20,025 nucleotides of DNA from NCBI GenBank assembly GCA_051005875.1, contig JBPCIX010000014.1, forward strand, positions 1 to 20,025, in the 5' to 3' direction. This stretch comes from JBPCIX01 sp051005875 (lineage in GTDB: Bacteria; Actinomycetota; CADDZG01; JAHWKV01). How positions within the stretch are numbered: the stretch's first letter is position 1; each line of letters begins with the position of its first letter. Below the pieces are notes generated by a model. It saw only the letters and a list, made by a program, of their open reading frames with translations. It was not told the origin of the DNA and did not search any database. Of this stretch, positions 1 to 6,327 are shown one piece after another. Both the position numbers and the translations under genes were made by a program.

Positions 1-9
1 CGTCCGTCT

Positions 10-44
10 CCAGATCGGGAAAACACAAAAAAGGAACGATCTGG
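10..44. repeat. 8-bp inverted repeat (hairpin)
   Basis: CCAGATCG at 10-17 is the exact reverse complement of CGATCTGG at 37-44, with an A-rich 19-base loop. It may belong to the 3' end or terminator region of a gene to the left of the window. There is no clear T-run after it, so its function is uncertain. Confidence 0.45.
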
Positions 45-102
45 ATGGGTGAGGAGAGCGCCGATTCGCCGGGAAAGAGGGACATAGAGTCTAGGGCGAC
101 AC

Positions 103-125
103 GGGGGGCGGTTGGGCCGCCCCCC
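103..125. repeat. GC-rich hairpin in the leader region
   Basis: GGGGGGCGG (103-111) pairs perfectly with CCGCCCCCC (117-125) around the loop TTGGG. It would be very stable as RNA, but no T-tract follows, so it is not a textbook intrinsic terminator. Together with the flanking sequence it occupies the gene-free stretch 1-232. I see no tRNA or known riboswitch there. Confidence 0.5.
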
Positions 126-170
126 CCACTAGGGTTGCGATGTCCAATCGATATCTGTAATGTTTCATCA

Positions 171-200
171 TTGAATCTTCGAATCTTCCCGCAATATTAG
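171..200 (+). promoter_or_regulatory. Possible sigma70-type promoter for the small membrane protein operon
   Basis: TTGAAT (171-176) and TATTAG (195-200) match the -35 and -10 consensus at 4 of 6 bases each, with an 18-base spacer. They lie about 30 bases before the first start codon and its strong ribosome site AGGAGG. An 8-bp tandem copy of GAATCTTC (173-188) overlaps this element. This is a sequence-match inference only. Confidence 0.35.
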
Positions 201-232
201 GTTCACCTGTTAAAGCTCACCTAGGAGGTGCA

Positions 233-511
233 ATGGTAGAACTCGCAACGCATGCCCCCGGCGAACCCCATTTGTTTGGGTGGTACCTGGGTATCGGAAT
301 CGCTTTCGCAACCATCGTCGTGGTGGTTGTGGTCGTGGCTTCAATTCTTACGCTGGCACGCAGAATTGGTATACAGGCCCAGGAGGCCATAGTGGGACTC
401 GACGCCGGCCGGGCTAACACACTTGCGCTGTGGGATGTCGACAAGGCAAACGAGTCGGCCAAACGAATCGCCGAGTCGCTCAGGGCGGCTCGCAGCGCCC
501 TAGGAGGTTGA
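233..511 (+). CDS. Small single-pass membrane protein, function unknown
   Basis: A 92-residue protein starting at an ATG 5 bases after a strong AGGAGG ribosome site. Residues about 16-41 form one long hydrophobic helix very rich in valine and isoleucine. Positive residues follow (ARR), then a soluble helical tail of about 50 residues. I do not recognise the family. It is the first of three consecutive small proteins with the same plan (short N-terminus, one membrane helix, short helical tail). Its tail shares spaced residues (NT, then W, then alanines) with the next protein, which suggests old duplication. It probably forms an operon with the next two genes and perhaps the protease further on. 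Real-gene confidence is high from the ribosome site and conserved arrangement; function is unknown. Confidence 0.75.
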   Translation: MVELATHAPGEPHLFGWYLGIGIAFATIVVVVVVVASILTLARRIGIQAQEAIVGLDAGRANTLALWDVDKANESAKRIAESLRAARSALGG

Positions 512-515
512 AGAT

Positions 516-794
516 ATGGAATTAGCTAGCTTTTTTCCTCAGGAAGTAACCATGTGGTGGATTACCCTTGGTATTGGTCTTGTGGTAATCCTGGTTGTAA
601 TAACGCTCCTGACGCTTTTGGTTCGCTTGGTTCAGGACATAGATACGGGAGTGTTCGGCGTCTGGGAAATGGCAAAGAGGTTGGCCGCTAATACTGCGAC
701 CACCTGGATGCTCGTCCAAACTGCTGCGGCTGTTGATGACATCAAGCAAGAGGCCCTAATTCACGATCAGTTCCTCTCACAGGTGGCAAAATGA
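516..794 (+). CDS. Small single-pass membrane protein, function unknown
   Basis: A 92-residue protein whose ATG lies 8 bases after AGGAGG, which sits at the end of the preceding gene. A second ATG at 552 (residue 13) has only a weak AGGAAG site and is the less likely start. Residues about 15-38 form a strongly hydrophobic helix. A mostly helical, alanine-rich tail follows. Its length equals that of the upstream protein, and both tails contain an NT-x3/4-W pattern followed by alanines, so the two may be diverged paralogues. The stop overlaps the next start by 4 bases (ATGA), a sign of translational coupling. No known domain recognised. Confidence 0.72.
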   Translation: MELASFFPQEVTMWWITLGIGLVVILVVITLLTLLVRLVQDIDTGVFGVWEMAKRLAANTATTWMLVQTAAAVDDIKQEALIHDQFLSQVAK

Positions 795-1087
795 GCCTGC
801 TGGCTGCCGCAGCTACCCAGCAATCCGGGCGCCTGCTTATAACGTTGACGACGATAGAGATTCTGGCGCTTGTCATCGTATTGGCCACATACCTGATCAT
901 GATTTCCCGGCTCCTGCGCTCGATAGCAGCAACGCTCGCAAAGGTAACGTTCGGAGTCCGAGCCGTTGACCAGCAATGCGCCAACATCGCCCCGGCTGTC
1001 AGCCAGGTCAACGCAGGCCTTCGGGACATAGTTGGGGCGCTACCGGGCATCGCTTCGAAGGCGGAAACCCTAGCCTCTCGAAGGTAG
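791..1087 (+). CDS. Small membrane-anchored helical protein, function unknown
   Basis: A 98-residue protein that overlaps the preceding stop by 4 bases and has AGGTGG 5 bases before the ATG. A hydrophobic segment lies at residues about 16-39. The tail (about 55-95) is predicted amphipathic helix with regular small and hydrophobic residues, reminiscent of DUF948-like or chemoreceptor-like coiled tails, but I cannot assign it firmly. It is the third member of the tandem set. The gene ends within a 13-bp tandem duplication that supplies its stop codon. Function unknown; location is probably the inner membrane with the tail in the cytoplasm, judging from the arginines after the helix. Confidence 0.7.
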   Translation: MSLLAAAATQQSGRLLITLTTIEILALVIVLATYLIMISRLLRSIAATLAKVTFGVRAVDQQCANIAPAVSQVNAGLRDIVGALPGIASKAETLASRR

Positions 1088-1126
1088 ACCTCGAAGGTAG
1101 ACCTTAGGGGGGCTGTAGGGGGGCTG
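1077..1126. repeat. Two adjacent tandem duplications (13 bp x2 and 11 bp x2)
   Basis: CTCGAAGGTAGAC occurs at 1077-1089 and again at 1090-1102. It is followed by TAGGGGGGCTG at 1105-1115 and 1116-1126. The first unit carries the TAG stop of the preceding gene. Similar short duplications occur near other gene ends in this window. Confidence 0.9.
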
Positions 1127-1166
1127 TAGACAGCTCGGTTACAGAAAGCTCAAAGAAGGGGCTGAT

Positions 1167-1691
1167 ATGCCCGGGGCGATATTACCTCCATATGCTGAGC
1201 CAACCGGCCCTGAGTTGCCGCGTGATCAAGTCATCGATTCTTTTATAGACGGAAGAAGGTCCGGCTTTTCCGCCGATCTACATATCGAGGGTGATACGCT
1301 TTTGGCCGACCGAATGTTTACGTTCGGCGCCCGGGTTGGAAGTCGATCCATTTTAATTCGGGCTGACGTCCCACAGGATCTTCTTGAGCTTAAAGAGTGG
1401 CTGGAGGAACATTTGGTGTCAAAAGGTTTGTCCGAGATCGAGCCGGACGCGCGGTTGGGTGACATTGCCGCCATCCAGGTTACTGGGATTCGAGGCGCCG
1501 CATGGGACCTTTGGGGCGAGGATTCTTCTGTAGCGATGGGGGATCTTGAAAGGACCGTCCTTGGCGCCGACGGCAGTCCCGAGGCGATGACTATGTCGTT
1601 TTCGGAACAAAAAGAGGACTCCGGGATAGGAATGACCTTGGAGGAACTCATCGGGGAGAGGGACGCAGGCGGCCAAGATACCCAAGAGTGA
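1167..1691 (+). CDS. Unrecognised protein with an N-terminal LHIEGD domain
   Basis: A 174-residue, acidic, apparently soluble protein. The ATG has an AAGGGG ribosome site about 8 bases upstream. I recognise no characterised family. The useful observation is a domain at residues about 25-132 shared with the protein encoded at 5508-4732. Both have LHIEGD-x-L near the start and a W-x-(L/I)-W motif, with exactly 75 residues between the first L (L38) and the first W (W113). The C-terminal 45 residues are acidic and low in structure signals. The FtsH-like protease gene starts only 7 bases downstream, so the two are very probably cotranscribed. This protein could be an adaptor, substrate or regulator for that protease (speculation). 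Confidence 0.75.
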   Translation: MPGAILPPYAEPTGPELPRDQVIDSFIDGRRSGFSADLHIEGDTLLADRMFTFGARVGSRSILIRADVPQDLLELKEWLEEHLVSKGLSEIEPDARLGDIAAIQVTGIRGAAWDLWGEDSSVAMGDLERTVLGADGSPEAMTMSFSEQKEDSGIGMTLEELIGERDAGGQDTQE

Positions 1692-1698
1692 TTCGCTA

Positions 1699-3279
1699 GT
1701 GGGCCAGTTTTTTCGTACGATTCTGAACCCTGCCTTTCTGGCGCCCGCCATTTTTATAATCGGCGGATCGATTCTTGCCCTTAAATTGACCGGCCGACGT
1801 TCGGGCCAAACCAAGGCCGGGGGCCAGCAGGACCACAAAGTCAGCCGCTTTAGGCCTGAAAAGGCCAGAGTTGTCCAGTCTGCCGACATGCCTCAGGTTA
1901 CTTTTGCCGACGTCGCGGGGGTCGACGAGGCCCTCGCCGAGCTTAGGGAAATCAAGGAATACCTAACCGATCCTCAGCGTTTCCATTCGCTCGGCGCAGA
2001 GCTGCCAAAGGGAATTTTGATGTACGGACCCCCGGGCACCGGCAAGACTCTTCTCGCCCGAGCCTTGGCCGGCGAGGCTGGGGTGCCCTTTTACTCGGTT
2101 TCAGCAGCCAGCTTTGTTGAAATGTTTGTTGGAGTCGGCGCCGCGAGAGTCCGTCAGTTATTCGAAGAGGCCAAGAACAACGCCCCGGCGATCGTGTTTA
2201 TCGACGAATTGGATGCCGTCGGACGCAGGCGAAACTCCGAGGCACCGGGCGAGCGCGAGTTCGACCACACCTTGAACCAACTCCTCGTAGAGCTTGACGG
2301 ATTTGCGACAACAACAGGCGTCATGATGATAGGCGCAACCAACAGGCCTGAGCTGATAGACCCGGCTCTCATGCGTCCCGGCCGTTTCGACCGCCGAATC
2401 CACGTAGAACGGCCGGACAGGGGTGGTCGGGAAGCGATTTTGCGCCTGCACGCATCTCGCAGATCTTTCTCTAACCGGGTCGATTGGTCGGCGGTCGCCT
2501 CGCGCACGGCGGGCTTAAGCGGGGCCGAGCTGGCAAACATAGTGAACGAAGCATCATTTCTTGCGGCTCGCCGCCACCGCCCGAAGATTGCGGAGGAGGA
2601 CGTTGAGGAGGCCGTGGATCGCACTCTCACGGGGCCCAGGTCGACCAGGGCTCTTAGCGAGGACGAAAAGCGGTTGATTGCTTTCCATGAGGCCGGCCAT
2701 GCGCTCCTATCGCTGCTTCTCCGGGGCGTAAAGCCGGTTTCGAGGGTTTCCATTGTGGGGCGTGTCGGGGCAATCGGTAAGTCACCCTGGGCCTCAGATG
2801 AGGACAAGGAAGTAATGACACGCCGGGAACTCCAGGCTCAGTTGATGGTGCTCTTGGGCGGCAGGGCTGCAGAGAAGGTGACCTTCGGCGAGCCGAGCAC
2901 CAGGGCCGAGGATGATCTGGAGCAAGCATCGAGCTTGGCCCGCAGAATGATCGAAAAATGGGGGATGACCGGAAAACTCGAGCTAATGCGATCCGACGAG
3001 CATCGGGTGTTGGGCCGAAATTCGAGTGAGCCCGGAGAGAAAGAGGTGGGCGCTCTGCTGGCAAAGGCGGAGCAGGCTGCTGTGACCATCTTGAAAGACA
3101 ACGCCGGACGGCTGAGCGCGGTGGCGAAGGCGCTAATCGAAAAGGAGACGCTCCTCGCTGAAGAGATCACGACCCTTGCAGGCTTGCCAAGATCCTCGGT
3201 CAAAGAGGAGCCCCTGGCGAGCGTGAGGCCTCTCACATCCAGGGATGGACCCCGCCCCCTCCCGGGCAGGCTGGGCTAG
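1699..3279 (+). CDS. FtsH-type ATP-dependent zinc metalloprotease lacking the periplasmic domain
   Basis: A 526-residue membrane AAA+ protease that would unfold and degrade proteins at the cytoplasmic face. Visible motifs: Walker A GPPGTGKT (110-117), pore motif FVG (143-145), Walker B IVFIDE (165-170), second-region-of-homology arginines (about 226-232), zinc site HEAGH (330-334) with the third ligand probably D406. One hydrophobic segment (about 10-30) leads almost directly into the AAA domain. Canonical FtsH is about 610-650 residues and has two membrane segments flanking a periplasmic domain of roughly 70 residues, absent here. The start is GTG. No upstream in-frame extension is available without running into the preceding gene, so the short N-terminus looks genuine. 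This is probably a second, specialised FtsH paralogue cotranscribed with the LHIEGD protein and perhaps the three small membrane proteins. Confidence 0.93.
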   Translation: MGQFFRTILNPAFLAPAIFIIGGSILALKLTGRRSGQTKAGGQQDHKVSRFRPEKARVVQSADMPQVTFADVAGVDEALAELREIKEYLTDPQRFHSLGAELPKGILMYGPPGTGKTLLARALAGEAGVPFYSVSAASFVEMFVGVGAARVRQLFEEAKNNAPAIVFIDELDAVGRRRNSEAPGEREFDHTLNQLLVELDGFATTTGVMMIGATNRPELIDPALMRPGRFDRRIHVERPDRGGREAILRLHASRRSFSNRVDWSAVASRTAGLSGAELANIVNEASFLAARRHRPKIAEEDVEEAVDRTLTGPRSTRALSEDEKRLIAFHEAGHALLSLLLRGVKPVSRVSIVGRVGAIGKSPWASDEDKEVMTRRELQAQLMVLLGGRAAEKVTFGEPSTRAEDDLEQASSLARRMIEKWGMTGKLELMRSDEHRVLGRNSSEPGEKEVGALLAKAEQAAVTILKDNAGRLSAVAKALIEKETLLAEEITTLAGLPRSSVKEEPLASVRPLTSRDGPRPLPGRLG

Positions 3280-3283
3280 AGGC

Positions 3284-3520
3284 TTAGGCCTGGGGCCGTG
3301 GAGTCCACTTCTGCGTTTCGGGGAACATCGGGTCGTTAACACAAACTGCATCGGGATCGGGCTGCCAAAGCGACGATGCTTTTTCGTGGCACTCCTTGTG
3401 CATGGTCATCGGTGACGGGCACATTGCGTCCTCGCCGAAAGAAAGTTCTGCCCGAACCGATTCCCCTGAAATGTCCTGCCCGCAAACGTCGCAACTTTCA
3501 ACTCTGCCCATGCATCCCAT
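3284..3520 (-). CDS. Small cysteine-rich, probably zinc-binding protein
   Basis: A 78-residue protein with CDVC at residues 10-13, a CP at 34-35 and HKEC at 41-44. This spacing suggests one zinc site of the zinc-ribbon or treble-clef type, but I do not recognise the family. The ATG at 3518-3520 has GGGAG 5 bases upstream. A second ATG three codons in is possible. The gene converges with the FtsH-like gene, with only 4 bases between the stops. A strong hairpin lies upstream of its start, separating it from the next minus-strand gene. Confidence 0.6.
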   Translation of the reverse strand: MGCMGRVESCDVCGQDISGESVRAELSFGEDAMCPSPMTMHKECHEKASSLWQPDPDAVCVNDPMFPETQKWTPRPQA

Positions 3521-3539
3521 TTTACTCCCGCTCCGCCAA

Positions 3540-3573
3540 TAACGAAAGGGCCCCGGCGGGGGCCCTTTCGTTA
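3540..3573. terminator. Strong 15-bp hairpin, probable terminator
   Basis: TAACGAAAGGGCCCC (3540-3554) pairs perfectly with its reverse complement at 3559-3573 around a GGCG loop. It lies just past the stop of the minus-strand gene that ends at 3595 and before the start of the one at 3520. The T-tract is weak on both strands (TTT inside the stem, then TTATCTATCTTAATT on the plus side), so efficiency is uncertain. Confidence 0.7.
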
Positions 3574-3594
3574 TCTATCTTAATTCGTTAGCGG

Positions 3595-4095
3595 CTAGCC
3601 TGCACCGGTGCCTCCGCCGCCTCCACTGGAGCCGGCATCGGCCGGATGGACCTTTTCGCTGTTCAGCCTGTTGTCACCCGACTCGGGAACAGGCTTGTTG
3701 CCTTCGCCCCTCGCAGAAAGATCCTCGATCGTGGCCCCTTTGGTTTCATCCGTCGTTGCGGTCTGGCCATCCGGCCCGGATGAGCTTGCGGGAGGCGCGG
3801 CCTCGGTGCTGTCCTTGAAGCGCTCAGCGTACACCGGGTCGGCTGAAATTCCAACCTTACGAATGGCGCCGTCATCCTTGGGACAGTTGACGATCGGGTC
3901 GTCATAAACGGTCCCGCAGGACATGCACTCCCACTTGATTCCGACTGCCTGCTCGGCTTCTATCGGCACCGCCGGTGACAAATCGATGCCCTCTTTCTGA
4001 CCCGTTTCTCCCCGACTGCCCGCAGGCGGCTCGCGGCCTTGTTCAACGCTCGCCGGTTCGCCTTTGGTCTCGCTGTCCATGATGTTATCGGACAT
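3595..4095 (-). CDS. Acidic, disordered protein with a central Cys-x2-Cys zinc-ribbon-like segment
   Basis: A 166-residue protein with an AGGAG ribosome site 7 bases before the ATG. Residues 1-50 and 85-166 are rich in Glu, Gly, Ser, Pro and Thr and look disordered; the C-terminus ends in a glycine run. The only ordered-looking part is about residues 53-85, with CMSC, a CPKDD about 10 residues later and aromatic residues, similar to rubredoxin-like or zinc-ribbon segments. Only three cysteines are present, so metal binding would need another ligand (Asp or His) or a partner. No specific function can be assigned. The gene is probably expressed alone, since the next minus-strand gene upstream is about 135 bases away. 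Confidence 0.6.
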   Translation of the reverse strand: MSDNIMDSETKGEPASVEQGREPPAGSRGETGQKEGIDLSPAVPIEAEQAVGIKWECMSCGTVYDDPIVNCPKDDGAIRKVGISADPVYAERFKDSTEAAPPASSSGPDGQTATTDETKGATIEDLSARGEGNKPVPESGDNRLNSEKVHPADAGSSGGGGGTGAG

Positions 4096-4230
4096 GGGTG
4101 CTCCTTTCCTATAGCTTCATTCGGGCGACGGTTAGATCGCCGCTCTTAGGCTAATTACCCACACGGCACAGACGGGAAACCCAATAAGGCAAGCATTTTG
4201 CTGGTCAATAGTGGCTTCAGCGACGAGCGA

Positions 4231-4722
4231 CTACTTGCTCTTGCGTTTTGCCCAGCGTTCCTTAAGCTTTTTTTCCCAGCCAAGGCTTGGTTCGGTTTCG
4301 ATGCCTTGATTCACCCAGTCGGCGAATGTCGCGGGCTCTTGCAGTTGCTGCTGCATGGGCTGAATGGCGGCCAGATGATCCTCGGGAGTGCGGACGTCGC
4401 CTGCAACTGGGATGCCTCCCCACGTTACGACGTGGGTGGGGGACTCGGGCTCTGACGTAATTTCGGGCACTTCGTTGATTGGCGCCGGTGACGCCTTAGG
4501 TTTTCTTCCTTTACCAGAAGGCTTGGTTTTGCCTTTAGGTTTTACCTTGGGCTTCGCCTTGGGTTTTACCTTGGGCTTCGCCTTGGGTTTTATCTTTGGT
4601 TCTGCCTTCGGTTTGGGCTTGGGTTTTACCTTTGGCTTTGCGTTGGCTTTGGCGGTCGACTTGGCGGTCGACTTGGCGGTCGACTTGGGCTCGGCTTTAA
4701 CTGCTGGCCTATGTTGGGTCAT
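4231..4722 (-). CDS. Lys/Pro/Ala-repeat basic protein, histone-H1-like tail
   Basis: A 163-residue protein. Residues about 9-75 are a low-complexity basic tail built from STAK repeats and then (K/V)PKAKPK-type repeats, very like the tails of bacterial H1-like proteins. The last 80 residues are not repetitive and end in another basic stretch (KERWAKRKSK). Such tails usually bind DNA or RNA, but the ordered part matches nothing I know. The ATG lies 9 bases after the stop of the gene before it, with no clear ribosome site, so coupling to upstream translation is likely. It is the last gene of the long minus-strand operon. The repetitive tail is encoded by perfect tandem DNA repeats (see separate entry). 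Confidence 0.65.
   Translation of the reverse strand: MTQHRPAVKAEPKSTAKSTAKSTAKANAKPKVKPKPKPKAEPKIKPKAKPKVKPKAKPKVKPKGKTKPSGKGRKPKASPAPINEVPEITSEPESPTHVVTWGGIPVAGDVRTPEDHLAAIQPMQQQLQEPATFADWVNQGIETEPSLGWEKKLKERWAKRKSK
4538..4684. repeat. Coding tandem repeats (24 bp x about 3; 12 bp x3)
   Basis: A 24-bp unit starts at 4538 and recurs at 4562 and, diverged, at 4586. A 12-bp unit TTGGCGGTCGAC repeats exactly at 4649-4660, 4661-4672 and 4673-4684. Both are multiples of three, so the number of copies can change without a frameshift. They encode the Lys/Pro and STAK repeats of the basic protein. Confidence 0.9.
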
Positions 4723-4731
4723 GGCGAGGGG

Positions 4732-5508
4732 TCATGGCAATAGTTTGACAAGAGCTTCCTTCCAGGTCAGGGAGGGTTCGTTTAGATCAAGAGCTACGTC
4801 GGCGCCGAGCGGCAGTTCTGGCGGTTCGGCCAGAGCGGCGACGGGCAAGAAACGGCCGCAGGCGACGGCTCTGAGTTCCATGATGAAATTGCGGCCTTGC
4901 TGTTCTCGGGCGTCGATAAGTGCTAACGATGGACTCACGCTTCCGCAGGCTTCGGGCCGAATTTCACCAAATTGCTTTTGTTCAAATCGGCACGCGGGCA
5001 GGGCAACCTGAAGCGCCCGCACCTGGTCGATCCCAAGGCCGACGGTGAGGATGACCGAGGGAGGGAGCCCCGCCGTCCGGCGAGCGCCTTCGAGTTCGGC
5101 GCTGAAGTCGCCCACGTCGACCATGTCTTCATCGATGAGCCCTCGCGGGATTGAGTCGGCGCCCGCTCGGGCCACGAGTGCAGCGTCGCCTCGCTTGACA
5201 TCGGTTGACCAAATTGCCCAAGAAGGCCCGGCCAATGACATCTCCGTGTAGCTGATTGCTTGAACCAGAGGGTGATCCTGGCGGACCTGCTGGAGGCCGT
5301 GTTTCGCCAAAGTTGTCCCGGCCAGCGCAATTAAGGGGGCTTCCTCAGCCCCGTCGTCATTTCGAACCATGAAAGCGTTGGGCGCAAGCCTGAATGCAAG
5401 ATGCCACCAGCCAAAAGCAAAGAGAACATCGCCTTCGATATGAAGGTTCGGCCCATAGGCCGCGCGGTCGCCGGCTACCAGCGCTTGCACGACATCTACA
5501 TCTTCCAT
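4732..5508 (-). CDS. Unrecognised protein with an N-terminal LHIEGD domain
   Basis: A 258-residue, apparently soluble protein. Its N-terminal part (about 10-115) is paralogous to the protein at 1167-1691: both carry LHIEGD-x-L (here L22) and a W-x-(I/L)-W (W97) exactly 75 residues apart. The C-terminal half (about 120-258) has no counterpart there and is unfamiliar. It contains two separate cysteines and no obvious catalytic motif. The gene starts 16 bases after the stop of the CooC-like gene and ends 9 bases before the Lys/Pro protein, so it lies in the same operon. Direct adjacency to the candidate seleno-ATPase suggests a partner or client role (inference). No strong ribosome site precedes the ATG. 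Confidence 0.72.
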   Translation of the reverse strand: MEDVDVVQALVAGDRAAYGPNLHIEGDVLFAFGWWHLAFRLAPNAFMVRNDDGAEEAPLIALAGTTLAKHGLQQVRQDHPLVQAISYTEMSLAGPSWAIWSTDVKRGDAALVARAGADSIPRGLIDEDMVDVGDFSAELEGARRTAGLPPSVILTVGLGIDQVRALQVALPACRFEQKQFGEIRPEACGSVSPSLALIDAREQQGRNFIMELRAVACGRFLPVAALAEPPELPLGADVALDLNEPSLTWKEALVKLLP

Positions 5509-5524
5509 AGGCTACCGCTGAGTT

Positions 5525-6301
5525 CTATGCGACGAGGGCTTCAACCTTTTCGGCAAGGTCCTCGAGTTGCTCAATGCCCGGCGATTTTTCGTCGAGGTCG
5601 ATGGGTGAAACCCCTTTGAAGTCGGCTGACAAGAAGAAATCGTTATAGGGGAGCATCTTTAAAAGCTCCAGCCCGTTGTTGCGACAGATCTCTTCAATGG
5701 CTTCCTCGTGCTCGCGATCCTTCACCTTGTTGGCGATTATCTTCACCTTACTGATACCAAGATCCCGTGCCAGTTTGTCCATCCTGACAACAGCTTCTAA
5801 AGACTTGTAATAAGGCTCTGCGACCAGCAGCATCACGTCGATCGGCCGAAGGGTTCCTCGAGAAAAGGGCTCCGGAGTCGCGCCCATGTCGAGCATGGTG
5901 GCTTTCATTGGCCCAACGGGCAGGTTTTCCAAAATTCCACGAACCGTGGAATGCTCGGCACACATTCAGCCGCTGCCGGCGTGATCCGGCCTGCCCATCA
6001 GCATCAACTTCACGCCATCGGGAGTATCAACACCGTAACGTGCCGCAATTGCTTCAAGGGGTTCCTTGAGACCGAGGGATCGTTCGCCGTTATCCAAGGT
6101 GACCATTTCAACGATGCCCCGCGGCAGGGGAGTGAGGTCGATGGCATCCTTGATGTCAAGGCCCAGCGTAATGCCCAGGTTTGGGTTCAGGTCGCCGTCG
6201 ATGGCCAAAACGTCGTAACCCTTGCGGGCATAAATGCGCGACAGAGTTCCGAGAATTGTTGTCTTGCCGACGCCGCCTTTTCCGGAAACCGCTATTCGCA
6301 T
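5525..6301 (-). CDS. CooC-like P-loop metal-cluster ATPase with a candidate selenocysteine (in-frame UGA, codon 112)
   Basis: Read through one TGA (5966-5968), this is a 258-residue protein, close to the roughly 250 residues of CooC, the ATPase that helps insert nickel into CO dehydrogenase. Residues 6-15 form a deviant Walker A (SGKGGVGKTT, signature K8). D-x-D (35-37) fits the switch region. LDMGA (137-141), FSRGT (146-150) and NK (191-192) match family landmarks, with ATPEPF where many CooC have AGLEHL. The TGA falls where CooC has the first Cys of C-x-C: the product reads GSG-Sec-M-C-AEH. As I recall, Carboxydothermus CooC1 uses Cys112 and Cys114, the same numbering. A SECIS-like hairpin follows. 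Alternatives are a point-mutated pseudogene, a sequencing error, or two subunits made by reinitiation at the ATG directly after the TGA (no ribosome site there). The gene lies 26 bases after pntB; no CODH gene is visible. Confidence 0.82.
5934..5952 (-). promoter_or_regulatory. Candidate bacterial SECIS element
   Basis: On the minus-strand mRNA, AUUCCACG (5952-5945) pairs perfectly with CGUGGAAU (5941-5934) around the three-base loop GUU. The stem starts 13 bases after the UGA, and the loop G is the 22nd base after it. Published bacterial SECIS rules, as I recall them, ask for a G among the first two loop bases and roughly 16-37 bases between UGA and the loop; both hold. The hairpin also encodes conserved-looking residues (H-S-T-V-R-G-I), so protein constraint acts on it as well. 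Confidence 0.72.
5966..5968 (-). other. In-frame UGA, proposed selenocysteine codon 112
   Basis: The single TGA inside the CooC-like frame replaces the first Cys of the C-x-C motif. TGA is used as an ordinary stop by several neighbours (for example the gene ending at 4732 and rpe), so wholesale reassignment of TGA is excluded. Decoding as Sec would need SelA, SelB, SelD and tRNA-Sec encoded elsewhere in the genome. Confidence 0.72.
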
Positions 6302-6327
6302 CGCTCTAGTCTAGCTTTAAGCGATTA

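Noticed and set aside
103..125. Intrinsic terminator
   Set aside because: The stem is strong but no T-tract follows on either strand.
2154..2807. 217-residue antisense frame inside the protease gene
   Set aside because: It is a shadow of the strongly conserved FtsH-like reading frame, with serine/arginine-rich composition typical of antisense frames.
4538..4684. CRISPR array
   Set aside because: The repeats are adjacent, without unique spacers, and encode protein repeats.
4388..5011. 207-residue plus-strand frame with Gly/Leu/Phe repeats
   Set aside because: It is the reverse complement of the Lys/Pro repeat gene and the LHIEGD gene; the hydrophobic repeat is an artefact of the coding repeats.
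5966..5968. TGA read as Trp or Gly through an altered genetic code
   Set aside because: TGA ends several clearly complete genes here (511, 794, 4732, rpe, the aminotransferase), so it works as a normal stop.
5966..6301. Independent 111-residue and 146-residue genes rather than one interrupted gene
   Set aside because: Both are in the same frame, neither alone holds a full ATPase fold, the ATG after the TGA has no ribosome site, and the hairpin supports recoding. Kept only as an alternative.
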